NCBI GenBank assembly: GCA_019550975.1
Contig: SDWH01000001.1
Span: 248,001-312,000 of the forward strand
Reading direction: 5' to 3'
Source of the DNA: Bacteroidales bacterium SW299
GTDB taxonomy: Bacteria; Bacteroidota; Bacteroidia; Bacteroidales; Bacteroidaceae
DNA: 64,000 nucleotides
The translations under genes and the position numbers were made by a program. The notes under the pieces are model-generated. The model was not told where the DNA came from and ran no database searches. It saw only the letters and a program-made list of their open reading frames with translations. Of the stretch, positions 54,130 through 63,109 are shown in pieces. The number at the start of each line of letters is the position of its first letter. The stretch's first letter is position 1.

Positions 54130-55500
54130 TCAGCGTACTTCCCAATACTTGTCACAGAAGTTCAGATAATCCGGTTCGGGGTGCGTTCCAAACAGCAGAG
54201 CATAGAAAGAAGTGCCGCTCAGTTTTGCCTTGCGCACCGACTCCAGAAGCGCATCATCGGCGGGAGGAAGCTCAAAGTCGGAGATAAGCACCACGTCCGA
54301 ACGCTTCCATCCCTGGTTGCGAAGCATCACCAACGCCTCGCCGACGGCCGGACGTATATCCGTACCTCCGTCAAAGCTGTGCGCAAGAAACTCGGCCAGC
54401 ATCGGAAGGTCGGTTCTGAAATCGCGCACCAGCAGGGTCCGCACTTCTTCGGCAAAATTGATGACATAGCATCTTCTGTGTGTCTTTTCCACAAGCCGGG
54501 CAATGGCAAGCACCGCCGACTTGGCAAGCATCTCTCTCCGTCCCCCCATCGAACCGGAGGTGTCGACACAAACGATAAAAGGCCCTTGCCCGCTCACGGG
54601 GTGACGCTCCGAACGGCTCGAACTGTCAACGGCCACCGAACGGCTATCGAACACCTGCAGGCGCTTTTCCACATATTTCCGGAGAAAGACCGGATGGAGC
54701 CTCTCGTCAGACAGGCAGCAATATTCTGCCGGAAGCAGGCTGTTCAGGTTATCCCCCACGGTTATTCCTTCAATATCGCTCTGCACGGCATGGCGCACCA
54801 GGCTTTCTTTCGATATGCCCGAGAGCGAATCAAACGACATGCGCTCCCCCGCACTCCGCTTTCCAAGCACACGGACCAGTTCGCGGATAGAGGCATTCTT
54901 TTCCATCTGCCGCTCGTAAGGAAATATCCTGCGGTAAAGTTCGGGATGATTCAGCATCAGCCACTTGATCCGGGAACCCGGCTGGCTGGCCTCGGTCTTC
55001 AGCCCGAAACGCTTGTCGAGCAGGATAAAGCCCCGGCAAAGCTCGTCGATGTGGTGATACTGGTAGTCGTATTCCTTGGCGTTCAGCAGACGATGCCACT
55101 TGTCCAGAAAACTCTCCTGCAATTCCTTCCGCTCTTTTCCTGCCTGAGGAAGCATCTCCATCCGCCCGATATAATAGTCTATATCCAGTTCAAACAGCGG
55201 ATAACGCTTTGCAAATGCCGGCTTCATCCGCTTCATGAAATCCAGCATGGCGGAAGGAGAAAGCGGCTCGCTCTCATAAAACACCTCCCACTCGGGAGTA
55301 TAGCGCGAGTAGAACTCCTGCAAGGAAGGCGATGTCTTCTGATAATAACCCCACACATACGCTTCCAGCTCGCGCGGAAACACGGTCTGCTCGCGCAAGC
55401 AGTCCTCAAGCTTCGCATAGCATTCAGCGCGAAGACGCTCCAAATAGACCGCCTTCAGGTCTTTCAGACGGATATTCCTGATTCTCTTTACGGTAGGCAT
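54130..55500 (-). CDS. VWA-domain protein, ViaA-like
   Basis: The 456-residue protein has a long helical N-terminal part and a C-terminal von Willebrand A domain with the metal site FIVCVDTSGSMGGRREM, then YVINFAEEVRTLLVRDF and SFDGGTDIRPAVGEAL. It resembles ViaA, the partner of RavA, which helps build or mend protein complexes. The gene begins inside the end of the RavA-like gene with a 77-bp overlap, an unusually long one; no later ATG lies near the N-terminus, so either the overlap is real or a non-ATG start is used. Confidence 0.85.
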   Translation of the reverse strand: MPTVKRIRNIRLKDLKAVYLERLRAECYAKLEDCLREQTVFPRELEAYVWGYYQKTSPSLQEFYSRYTPEWEVFYESEPLSPSAMLDFMKRMKPAFAKRYPLFELDIDYYIGRMEMLPQAGKERKELQESFLDKWHRLLNAKEYDYQYHHIDELCRGFILLDKRFGLKTEASQPGSRIKWLMLNHPELYRRIFPYERQMEKNASIRELVRVLGKRSAGERMSFDSLSGISKESLVRHAVQSDIEGITVGDNLNSLLPAEYCCLSDERLHPVFLRKYVEKRLQVFDSRSVAVDSSSRSERHPVSGQGPFIVCVDTSGSMGGRREMLAKSAVLAIARLVEKTHRRCYVINFAEEVRTLLVRDFRTDLPMLAEFLAHSFDGGTDIRPAVGEALVMLRNQGWKRSDVVLISDFELPPADDALLESVRKAKLSGTSFYALLFGTHPEPDYLNFCDKYWEVR

Positions 55501-57052
55501 GCTTCAACTCTTCAAACTCGTTGCGGTAGCGGCCGGCTGCTCCCTGCTGGGCCTGCAACATCCGCACCATCTTTTCTTTTTCTTTTGCGGAAAGGAAAAG
55601 GTGCTCCTGGCAATACTGCTGCTCCGCATCCAGCAGGTCCCGGCAGCCGCCTTCCACATTCGAAAGCATCCGGTCCAGATGAATGAACTTTTCCTCTACA
55701 GCCTTTTCTGAAATCCCTTCGCTTACGGGAACCGCATCGCCTCCCGGCACACACAACAAAGGATATTCGTAGTCATTGACAAGCACCGACCGGCATCCCC
55801 TGCGCAAAGAATAAATCTTCGACTGGGGAACTTTATTCCGCATCGAGGGATCGTATTTCTTCAGTATATAGCAGTTCGTTTTATACTTGTCCTTATGCAT
55901 ATAGAACAGCCTGCCCCTGTCGTTCAGATTCTGATAATCATCGGCAAACAGCAGCAGACGCCCGGGAATGCGCGCTTTCTCTATCTGGTAATAAAAATTG
56001 TCGACCAGCTGAAGAGCCGGATCACGGCTTTCATTCAAACCGGAAACGGAAGCCAGCTCACTTTTCAGATTCTCCAGTTCACGGCCCACACTCGCAAGAT
56101 TCAGCATGTATCCCTCCATGCTTTTCCTCACCGAAGCCATCACCGCCTCCGCAGCCCAGTCAATCTGGTCCGGCTCGCCCCAAAGGCAATGCGCCAGCAG
56201 CAGGCAGTCGGACAAACGGACCGTATCCGATCCGTTCAGAAAGGCAGAAGCCCGCATCAGCCTGACCAGCTTTTTCCACCGCCGGTCGGACACATAGAGA
56301 TAAGGCACTCCCGACGCATCATTCTCGATACGTCCGTTGTATTCTTCGATCTGCTCGCGCAGCAGATGGATAACCTCCAATACAGAATAATGTACCTTTA
56401 TCTCCGAAATGCGCCGCTGCCATTCCGCATATTCTTCCCTGTCTACCGGCAGATCCTCCGGAACAACCGGCTCGCTCTCGTCCGAAGAAAGAACCATCCG
56501 GTCGAAGTCGGACACATCCTCCACGCCTCCCACAAGCAGACGGATCAGAAAACGGTCATACAGCGCCTCCAGTCCCTGCCCCTGTGCCGGAAGTTCATTC
56601 GAAGCCGCTATCAGTCCCTTCAATGGAATGCGGAGCAGATTGTTTCCGTTACGGTAGACTTTTTCGTTAATGACTGTCAGCAAAGCGTTCTGAATGGCAG
56701 GTCCCGCTTTCCATATTTCATCAAGAAACACTACATCAGCCGTCGGAAGATAGCCCTCTGTTACCCGCTCATACTTGTCCAGGTCCTTCAGCCTGGAGAT
56801 AGACACCGGACCGAAAATCTCATCGGGAGTACTGAAACGGGACATCAGGTATTCAAAAGCCGTACCATGACGGAAAGCCAGTTTAAGCCGGCGCGCCACC
56901 ATACTCTTCGCCACGCCCGGAGGACCGAACAGAAAGATGCTCTCGCCCGCCATAGCCGACAAGAAAGACAAGGCTATGACATGCTCTTTTCCATACACCC
57001 GCTCATTCAATACTTCCAGCAATTGCCGGACACGAACTCTCAACGTTTCCAT
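55424..57052 (-). CDS. MoxR-family AAA+ ATPase, RavA-like
   Basis: The 542-residue protein (start METLRVRVRQLLEVLNERVY) has Walker A GPPGVAKS at 43-50, a FEYLMSRFSTPDEIFGPVS segment with the MoxR signature, Walker B VVFLDEIWKAGPAIQNALL, and the RavA-type LARA-like C-terminal region. MoxR ATPases work with VWA-domain partners as chaperone-like pairs. It overlaps the end of the EamA gene by 13 bp, and the ViaA-like gene starts inside its 3' end, so the three genes are one unit. Confidence 0.88.
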   Translation of the reverse strand: METLRVRVRQLLEVLNERVYGKEHVIALSFLSAMAGESIFLFGPPGVAKSMVARRLKLAFRHGTAFEYLMSRFSTPDEIFGPVSISRLKDLDKYERVTEGYLPTADVVFLDEIWKAGPAIQNALLTVINEKVYRNGNNLLRIPLKGLIAASNELPAQGQGLEALYDRFLIRLLVGGVEDVSDFDRMVLSSDESEPVVPEDLPVDREEYAEWQRRISEIKVHYSVLEVIHLLREQIEEYNGRIENDASGVPYLYVSDRRWKKLVRLMRASAFLNGSDTVRLSDCLLLAHCLWGEPDQIDWAAEAVMASVRKSMEGYMLNLASVGRELENLKSELASVSGLNESRDPALQLVDNFYYQIEKARIPGRLLLFADDYQNLNDRGRLFYMHKDKYKTNCYILKKYDPSMRNKVPQSKIYSLRRGCRSVLVNDYEYPLLCVPGGDAVPVSEGISEKAVEEKFIHLDRMLSNVEGGCRDLLDAEQQYCQEHLFLSAKEKEKMVRMLQAQQGAAGRYRNEFEELKHAYRKENQEYPSERPEGGLFGASSR

Positions 57053-57945
57053 TTGACATAAATTGAAGGAGTCATCTTCTTCTGATGAAGCAGGACACTG
57101 CACGTCTGAAGCACCACAGACAGGATAATCAGTCCCAGTCCGAAATAAAAGCTCGCGCCCAGATCCTTTGCTTCATGAAAAATAATCATCGCCCCGATGA
57201 TGCTATAGATAGGCTCCAGATTGTAGCTCAAATTGACCGTAAAGGCCGAAACCTTCTTCAGCACCTGAATCTGCAGGATGTAAAGCACAACCGTACAGAC
57301 GGATGCAAGACAAAACAGATAAACGAAATCCTTCATCTCGGGCACAATCGTCCCTACCGGGAAATAATGCAGATAGAAGGGCAACACGCACGATATGCCG
57401 ACAAATCCGCCTGCCATCTCATAAAGCAGCATGGTGCTCGAGGTATATCCCACCGAAACCTTCTTGTTGACAATGGTGAACAAAGAGGCCAAAGCGGATG
57501 AAACCACTCCCATGCAGATGCCCAAGCGGTAGCGCGTATCAAAATGAAATATCAGCACAATTCCCATCACCGCAACCAGGCTGAACAGAATCTCGCGCAC
57601 AGATATGCGGTGGCGGTTGATTGCCGGCTCGAACAAGGCCGTAAAAATGCTCATAAGCGAAAGGCATACCACGCCGATAGAAACATTCGAGGCCTTGATG
57701 CTCCCGTAAAAGAAAAGCCAGTGCGCCGAAAGCAGCAGCCCCACACCGCCTATCTTCAGAACATCGCGGAGCGTCACCTTGCGAAGCTTCTTCCACACGG
57801 CAAGCAAAACCGCAAACATCAGCGAGGCAAGCATCATCCGATACCACACGAGCAGCGCCTCGTTCAAAGTGATCAGCCTTCCGAATATTCCCGTTCCTCC
57901 GGCTATCAGAATAGAAAGATGAAGTTTGACAAAAGCTTCTTTCAT
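57040..57945 (-). CDS. EamA/DMT-family membrane transporter
   Basis: The 301-residue protein has ten membrane segments and two EamA halves, as in drug/metabolite exporters. Examples are LHLSILIAGGTGIFGRLITL, VGLLLSAHWLFFYGSIKASN, and the second-half segment LSYNLEPIYSIIGAMIIFHE. The substrate cannot be told. It lies upstream of ravA and overlaps its start by 13 bp, so translation of ravA may depend on it. The genes have no evident functional link. Confidence 0.88.
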   Translation of the reverse strand: MKEAFVKLHLSILIAGGTGIFGRLITLNEALLVWYRMMLASLMFAVLLAVWKKLRKVTLRDVLKIGGVGLLLSAHWLFFYGSIKASNVSIGVVCLSLMSIFTALFEPAINRHRISVREILFSLVAVMGIVLIFHFDTRYRLGICMGVVSSALASLFTIVNKKVSVGYTSSTMLLYEMAGGFVGISCVLPFYLHYFPVGTIVPEMKDFVYLFCLASVCTVVLYILQIQVLKKVSAFTVNLSYNLEPIYSIIGAMIIFHEAKDLGASFYFGLGLIILSVVLQTCSVLLHQKKMTPSIYVKWKR

Positions 57946-57965
57946 ACCCTAACTCAGTTTAAATC

Positions 57966-58002
57966 AAAGGGCTGCACCAAATACAGATTGATACAGCCCT
58001 TT
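57966..58002. terminator. Hairpin between the carboxyltransferase gene and the EamA gene
   Basis: AAAGGGCTG (57966-57974) pairs with CAGCCCTTT (57994-58002). On the plus strand a T-run follows; on the minus strand the tail is TTTGATTT, so it may stop the carboxylase operon only partly. Confidence 0.6.
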
Positions 58003-58042
58003 TTCTACCAAATGATAAGTCTAATTCTAAAATCGAGCGGCA

Positions 58043-59575
58043 TTAGAGCGGCATGTTGCCGTGCTTCTTCGGCGGATTGCTCTGGCTCTTGTTCTGAGTC
58101 ATCTCCAAAGCCTGAATCAGCTTGAAGCGTGTATCCTTCGGAAGAATGATTTCGTCGATATATCCCTGTTCAGCCGCACGGTACGGGTTAGAGAACTTTT
58201 CCTTATAGTCTTCGATGGCCTGCGCCTTTTCCTCGGGCGTCGCCTTGCGGTAAAGAATGTTCACGGCACCGTCTGCACCCATCACGGCAATTTCTGCCGT
58301 AGGATATGAGAAGTTCACATCCGCGCCGATCGGCTTACTGTTCATCACGATATAGGCGCCGCCATAGGCCTTGCGCGTAATCACTGTGATTTTAGGCACG
58401 GTTGCCTCGGCATAGGCATAGACAATCTTCGCACCGTGACGGATGATTCCGTTGTGCTCCTGCGCACATCCCGGAAGGAAGCCCGGAACATCCTCGAACG
58501 TAACGATAGGAATATTGAAACAGTCGCAGAAGCGGATGAAACGTGAAGCCTTGTCAGAAGCGTCGATATCGAGCACACCTGCCAGATAAGCCGGCTGATT
58601 GGCTACAATACCTACCGAACGTCCGCCCAGACGTGCAAATCCCACCACAATGTTCTTTGCAAAATGCGGCATCACCTCGAAGAAATACTGGTTATCTACA
58701 ACCGGCTCGATGATGTTCTTGATGTCATACGGCATATTCGGATCGTCCGGAATGACAGACATCAGCGATTCGTCGGCACGGCGGACATCATCTGTGCATG
58801 GAACCATCGGCGCATCTTCCATGTTGTTTGAAGGAAGGAAGCTAAGCAGTTCGCGGATGCTCATCAGAGTTTCCTCTTCCGTATCGCAAAGAAAATGAGT
58901 CACGCCGCTTTTGCTGCTGTGCGTATAGGCACCGCCCAGTTCCTCTTTGTCGACTTCTTCGTGTGTCACGGCCTTTACCACATCCGGGCCGGTAATGAAC
59001 ATGTGGCTCTTTTCCTTCACCATGAAAATGAAGTCGGTCAGGGCCGGAGAATAACATGCGCCTCCCGCACACGGTCCGAGAATGGCCGAAATCTGCGGAA
59101 TGACACCCGAGGCAATGGTGTTCTGATAGAAAATGGAAGCATATCCGGAAATGCTGCCGACACCTTCCTGAATGCGTGCGCCTCCCGAATCGTTCAGAGC
59201 GATGACCGGAGCACCGTTCTTCAAGGCCAGTTCCTGCACCTTCACAATCTTTTTTGCACCGGTTGTGCTCAGCGTGCCGCCGAATACGGTGAAATCATAT
59301 GCATACACATACACCAGCCGCCCGTCGATTTTTCCATAGCCGCAAACGATGCCGTCACCGGGAATGTGCTTCTTATCCATTCCGAAATCAGAACAGTGAT
59401 GAACTACGAATTTGTCTATTTCATTGAAAGTGCCCTTGTCGAGCAACATGTCAATCCGTTCACGTGCGGTCATGTGACCGTTTGCGTGCTGTTTTTCCAC
59501 ACGCTCCACACCGCCGCCTTGCGAAGCCAGCTTGTCAAGCTCCTCAAATTTCTTATATTGTTCTTCTGCTGTCAT
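58043..59575 (-). CDS. Acyl-CoA carboxylase carboxyltransferase subunit (propionyl-CoA type)
   Basis: The 510-residue protein carries the two carboxyltransferase halves, with TDFIFMVKEKSHMFITGPDV, GGAYTHSSKSGVTHF and the acyl-CoA site RKAYGGAYIVMNSKPIG. The family includes propionyl-CoA carboxylase beta and methylmalonyl-CoA decarboxylase alpha. In Bacteroides such a complex is linked to propionate formation through methylmalonyl-CoA, so it may run in either direction. It is the last gene of the operon, 2 bp behind the biotin carrier gene. Confidence 0.93.
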   Translation of the reverse strand: MTAEEQYKKFEELDKLASQGGGVERVEKQHANGHMTARERIDMLLDKGTFNEIDKFVVHHCSDFGMDKKHIPGDGIVCGYGKIDGRLVYVYAYDFTVFGGTLSTTGAKKIVKVQELALKNGAPVIALNDSGGARIQEGVGSISGYASIFYQNTIASGVIPQISAILGPCAGGACYSPALTDFIFMVKEKSHMFITGPDVVKAVTHEEVDKEELGGAYTHSSKSGVTHFLCDTEEETLMSIRELLSFLPSNNMEDAPMVPCTDDVRRADESLMSVIPDDPNMPYDIKNIIEPVVDNQYFFEVMPHFAKNIVVGFARLGGRSVGIVANQPAYLAGVLDIDASDKASRFIRFCDCFNIPIVTFEDVPGFLPGCAQEHNGIIRHGAKIVYAYAEATVPKITVITRKAYGGAYIVMNSKPIGADVNFSYPTAEIAVMGADGAVNILYRKATPEEKAQAIEDYKEKFSNPYRAAEQGYIDEIILPKDTRFKLIQALEMTQNKSQSNPPKKHGNMPL

Positions 59576-59577
59576 AA

Positions 59578-60099
59578 TTATTCTTCGTCTTTATTTATCA
59601 CATCCAGAGTCATGATCACCTGGTTGCTGTTTACTGAATCACCTTCATTCACCAAGATTTCCTTCACCGTACATTCGCTGTTCACCTTGTAGTTGCTCTG
59701 CATTTTCATGGCTTCGATCACAGCTACGATGTCGCCCGCTTCCAGACGGTCGCCCACCTTTACGGGGATCTTGACCACTTTTCCCGGCATGGGCGAAACA
59801 ATCTTGTCCTGCTGTTTTTCTTCGCCACCTTTGCGCATACGCAAATACTTGGCTTGAGAATCGATAATGTCGATGTTATACGACTGATAATGGGCATTGA
59901 CGGTATAACTCTTTCCGCCGTCCTTGCGTATAAGTTCGGCATTATACGATTTGCCGTTATGAAGGATAGAGCAGCTTCCGTTCTCAGCCATCACAATGTC
60001 TACATCGTAAGGAACGCCGTCGATTGTAAGCTGTACCTTGTTTCCTTCCTTGTTGACCAATGACACATCAGCCACTCTGTCACCTATATGTATTTCCAT
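59578..60099 (-). CDS. Biotin carboxyl carrier protein
   Basis: The 173-residue protein has a first beta-rich part and a C-terminal biotinyl domain with the target Lys132 in VIEAMKMQSNYKV. A Gly/Pro-rich hinge (SPMPGKVVKIPVKVGDRLEA) opens the domain. It carries the biotin arm between the carboxylase and carboxyltransferase subunits encoded on both sides, 15 bp behind the first and 2 bp before the second. Confidence 0.93.
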   Translation of the reverse strand: MEIHIGDRVADVSLVNKEGNKVQLTIDGVPYDVDIVMAENGSCSILHNGKSYNAELIRKDGGKSYTVNAHYQSYNIDIIDSQAKYLRMRKGGEEKQQDKIVSPMPGKVVKIPVKVGDRLEAGDIVAVIEAMKMQSNYKVNSECTVKEILVNEGDSVNSNQVIMTLDVINKDEE

Positions 60100-60114
60100 A
60101 ATTTCCTGCTTTAT

Positions 60115-61626
60115 TTAGATTCTCAATACACCCTTCTTCAAGCCAAACTCACGCCAGCGGCTGATCGGACGGTTGTCCGTAGAAGCCGTCTTGTTTTCTT
60201 CGAGGTTCATCAAATAATCGATGTAGGCCGCAATCATCGCGATGTTTTCAGTTTCCTCCTCCTTCTTGTTAGCCCACTTGCGGAGTATATCCTGATGCTT
60301 GGGTATAAACAGCGTATCATAACGGCCTTCCACAAAATCGGGCACGTTCATGATATGGCGGAGGTATCCGATATTGGTTTTCAATCCTGTGATCTTGTAT
60401 TCATAAAGCACACGGCGCATCCGCTCGATGGCGAACTGGCGGGTTGTGGCCCACACAATCAGCTTGCCGATCATCGGATCATAATAAATAGGGATTTCGT
60501 AGCTCTCATACACATAGCTGTCGATGCGCACGCCGATGCCGTTCGGTTCAATCAGCTGACGGATAACGCCCGGCGAAGGCATGAAGTTATTTTCCGAGTC
60601 TTCGGCGCAGATGCGGCATTCGATCGCATGTCCGCGCTGCACCAGCTCTTCCTGCTTAAGATGAAGCGGCTCGTTGTTGGCAATGCGGAGCTGCTCTTTC
60701 ACCAAATCCACGCCAAGCACTTCTTCCGTAATCGGGTGCTCCACCTGCAAACGGGTGTTCATTTCAAGAAAATAAAAGTTGCGGTGCTTGTCGACAAGGA
60801 ATTCGATTGTGCCTGCTCCCTTGTAATGTACGGCTTTGGCGGCCGCCACGGCAGCCTCTCCCATCTTCTGTCGCAGTTCGGGAGTTACAAAAGGCGAAGG
60901 AGTTTCTTCAACTATTTTCTGATTGCGCCGCTGAATGGAGCATTCGCGCTCGTAAAGATGGATTGCGTTTCCAAAGTTGTCCCCCAAGATCTGGAACTCG
61001 ATATGGTGCGGCTCTTCTACAAACTTTTCCAGATAAACAGTATCGTCACCGAACGATGACATGGATTCCGAACGGGCCGTATTGTATGCCTCTTCCACTT
61101 CGTCCTCACTGTGAATCAGACGCATGCCTTTTCCGCCTCCTCCCATGGAAGCCTTCAGCATTACGGGATAGCCGATGCGGTTGCAGATTTCTTTCGCCTC
61201 TTCAACGCTCTGCAAAGGCTGCTCTGTGCCGGGAACCACCGGAACGCCCGCAGCAATCATGTGCTTGCGGGCAGAAATCTTGTCCCCCATCGCGTCCATC
61301 GTTTCCGGATCCGGACCAATGAAGATGATGCCTTCCTGACGGCAGCGGCGGGCGAACTCTGAATTTTCCGACAGAAATCCATACCCCGGATGGATGGCGT
61401 CCACTCCATGACGCTTGGCCGCCATGATAATCTTGTCGATGTTCAAGTAACTTTCGCGAGATGCCGCCGGTCCTATCAGACAGGCTTCATCCGCATAAAG
61501 TACGTGGCGGGCTGTCCTGTCGGCCTCAGAGAAAACTGCAACGGTGCGGATGCCCATTTCGCGGCACGAACGCATCACACGCACAGCTATTTCACCACGA
61601 TTAGCGATCAATACTTTGTGTATCAT
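60115..61626 (-). CDS. accC: Biotin carboxylase subunit
   Basis: The 503-residue ATP-grasp enzyme loads CO2 onto biotin. The N-terminus is IHKVLIANRGEIAVRVMRSC, the glycine loop is KASMGGGGKGMRLIHSEDEV, the active-site region is VEEPHHIEFQILGDNFGNAI, and EMNTRLQVEHPITEEVLGVD is the catalytic block. The C-terminal extension (GLKTNIGYLRHIMNVPDFVE, and after) is longer than in E. coli AccC. It is the first gene of the operon, with a promoter about 110-140 nt upstream. Confidence 0.94.
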   Translation of the reverse strand: MIHKVLIANRGEIAVRVMRSCREMGIRTVAVFSEADRTARHVLYADEACLIGPAASRESYLNIDKIIMAAKRHGVDAIHPGYGFLSENSEFARRCRQEGIIFIGPDPETMDAMGDKISARKHMIAAGVPVVPGTEQPLQSVEEAKEICNRIGYPVMLKASMGGGGKGMRLIHSEDEVEEAYNTARSESMSSFGDDTVYLEKFVEEPHHIEFQILGDNFGNAIHLYERECSIQRRNQKIVEETPSPFVTPELRQKMGEAAVAAAKAVHYKGAGTIEFLVDKHRNFYFLEMNTRLQVEHPITEEVLGVDLVKEQLRIANNEPLHLKQEELVQRGHAIECRICAEDSENNFMPSPGVIRQLIEPNGIGVRIDSYVYESYEIPIYYDPMIGKLIVWATTRQFAIERMRRVLYEYKITGLKTNIGYLRHIMNVPDFVEGRYDTLFIPKHQDILRKWANKKEEETENIAMIAAYIDYLMNLEENKTASTDNRPISRWREFGLKKGVLRI

Positions 61627-61732
61627 GCTTTATGTTTTAGTTATTACTTCCGTTTGACAATCCGGCACGAACTCTTCGGCCGGACAAAGCCGCTTGCGCC
61701 AGACAAATCGGCACAGCAACCTTAAATCTGTG

Positions 61733-61765
61733 CAAAAATAACAAAAAAAGAAACATCAGTCCAAA
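61733..61765 (-). promoter_or_regulatory. Promoter of the acyl-CoA carboxylase operon
   Basis: TTTG (61765-61762) and TATTTTTG (61740-61733) on the minus strand are spaced by 21 bp. The start is predicted near 61726, so the leader before accC has about 100 nt. Confidence 0.65.
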
Positions 61766-61899
61766 GAACGGCCTTTTTTTTGCCGAAAGGGATGTTTTTA
61801 TCTCCAAAAACACGAAGAAAACCGACAGAAGGAAAAGCATATACAGGAAACGCAAACTCCAGTTTGCAAACAACGGCAGCAACCGGCAGACAAAATGAC

Positions 61900-61965
61900 C
61901 GCTCATCTTGCTCAAGACGGGCGGTCATTTTCGGCAATACGGGCGGTCATCTTGCCCATTATGTG
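61900..61965. repeat. 22-bp-period repeat array upstream of accC
   Basis: Units starting CGCTCATCTTGCTCA (61900), CGGTCATTTTCGGCA (61922) and CGGTCATCTTGCCCA (61944) are exactly 22 bp apart. The stretch before them (CCGGCAGACAAAATGACC) resembles the stretch before the array at 52486. The array lies between the phosphoesterase stop and the carboxylase promoter. The remainder of 61766-61899 shows nothing else. Confidence 0.72.
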
Positions 61966-61976
61966 GGGCAAATCCG

Positions 61977-62921
61977 TCACTTGGTTCTTTTCACGGTGTG
62001 AATCACCTTTCCCTCCTTGTCTATCATGTGCAGACAGAGTTCATTCTTGTCGAGCGTGATGAGCGAAAAGCCGGAAGCGTCGCTGCAGAACTGTGTTCCC
62101 TCGACCGGCTTCACCTTGCGGCTCAGCGAGCCCGAAGTGTTCACAACATAGTCAATCCCGCTTCCGGGCATGCGTATGTGCTGGAAGTTATGGATGTGCC
62201 CGCAAAGATACATGTCGACATTCTTATGCTTGCGGAGAAGCGAGTCGACACGCTTCTGCATATCCGTCCGTTCCGAATCATTCTTGTCCGTATCCGCATA
62301 AATGGGATGGTGGCCTACCACAAGCACCCAGTCCTCCTTTGCAGCCGTAAGCACCGAATCAAGCCAGGCCAACTGTTTGTCGACGTCCTGCAGATGCGCG
62401 TCCGGATATTTTTCCGTGTCTTTACGGTATTTGTCGAGCAAGGGAGGAGTGTCGATCATCACCAGGCGCAATGTCGCTCCATCCTCCTCCATCGTTTTCG
62501 TATAATAACGCCCGGCTATCTGCCAGCGTGCACTTACACCTGCATAGTCAAGCACGGCCTGCGTATTTCCCCGGTACTCGTGATTTCCAAGAATCGGATA
62601 CCAAGGCAACATCAGATCCGGGTGGCTGTAAATAAGCTCATAGTTGGTCATCCACAAAGGGTCATCCACACTGCGCACTCCTTCGAAATGATGCACATCG
62701 CCGGCGGCAACCACAAATTCAATGTCTATGGTTTCAGCCATCTTCCCCATCAGTTCCGCAATCGGTTTCTGGTCGTAATATCCGTTACGTCCCAAATCGT
62801 TAGCCAGATAGAAATTCAAAGGCTTTTCAAGCGGTTTCCAGTCGGCCGGTGTCTGTGCGAAAGCGGAAAACGCAAACAAAGCTACTCCCAAAGTGCTTAA
62901 AGTTCTTTTCAATGAAATCAT
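61977..62921 (-). CDS. Secreted metallophosphoesterase, purple acid phosphatase-like
   Basis: The 314-residue protein has a signal peptide (LSTLGVALFAFSAFA) and the calcineurin-like metal motifs: FYLANDLGRNGYYDQKPIAE, VVAAGDVHHFEG, PILGNHEYRGN, VVGHHPIYAD, and CGHIHNFQHI. The order and spacing fit tartrate-resistant acid phosphatases. The start at 62921 is chosen because it gives a clean signal peptide; the frame reaches 63050 with no support. A weak -7-like box (CAACTTTG on the minus strand at 62969-62962) lies about 40 nt upstream. It is a single gene between two terminators or arrays. Confidence 0.85.
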   Translation of the reverse strand: MISLKRTLSTLGVALFAFSAFAQTPADWKPLEKPLNFYLANDLGRNGYYDQKPIAELMGKMAETIDIEFVVAAGDVHHFEGVRSVDDPLWMTNYELIYSHPDLMLPWYPILGNHEYRGNTQAVLDYAGVSARWQIAGRYYTKTMEEDGATLRLVMIDTPPLLDKYRKDTEKYPDAHLQDVDKQLAWLDSVLTAAKEDWVLVVGHHPIYADTDKNDSERTDMQKRVDSLLRKHKNVDMYLCGHIHNFQHIRMPGSGIDYVVNTSGSLSRKVKPVEGTQFCSDASGFSLITLDKNELCLHMIDKEGKVIHTVKRTK

Positions 62922-63028
62922 ACTAAAAACTGTTTTAAATGTTATTTTCGTTTTGTCATGGCAAAGTTGGGTCCGAAAACTGAAATAAATATGAAAAAAT
63001 CCCAGCCGCCACGAAAAAACAATTAAAA

Positions 63029-63063
63029 AAGCCCGGATGCTTTTTATCAATATATCCGGGCTT
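63029..63063 (-). terminator. Terminator after the beta-helix gene
   Basis: AAGCCCGGAT (63029-63038) pairs with ATCCGGGCTT (63054-63063) around a 15-nt loop. On the minus strand TTTTTTAATTG follows. Confidence 0.85.
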
Positions 63064-63109
63064 CCAAAGAAATGAATGTATATCAGCTGTGTCTCAAAAA
63101 GAGCCTGAA

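Noticed and set aside
61637-61915. Hydrophobic 92-codon frame upstream of accC
   Set aside because: It overlaps the operon promoter and the 22-bp array, and its hydrophobic look comes from T-rich sequence.
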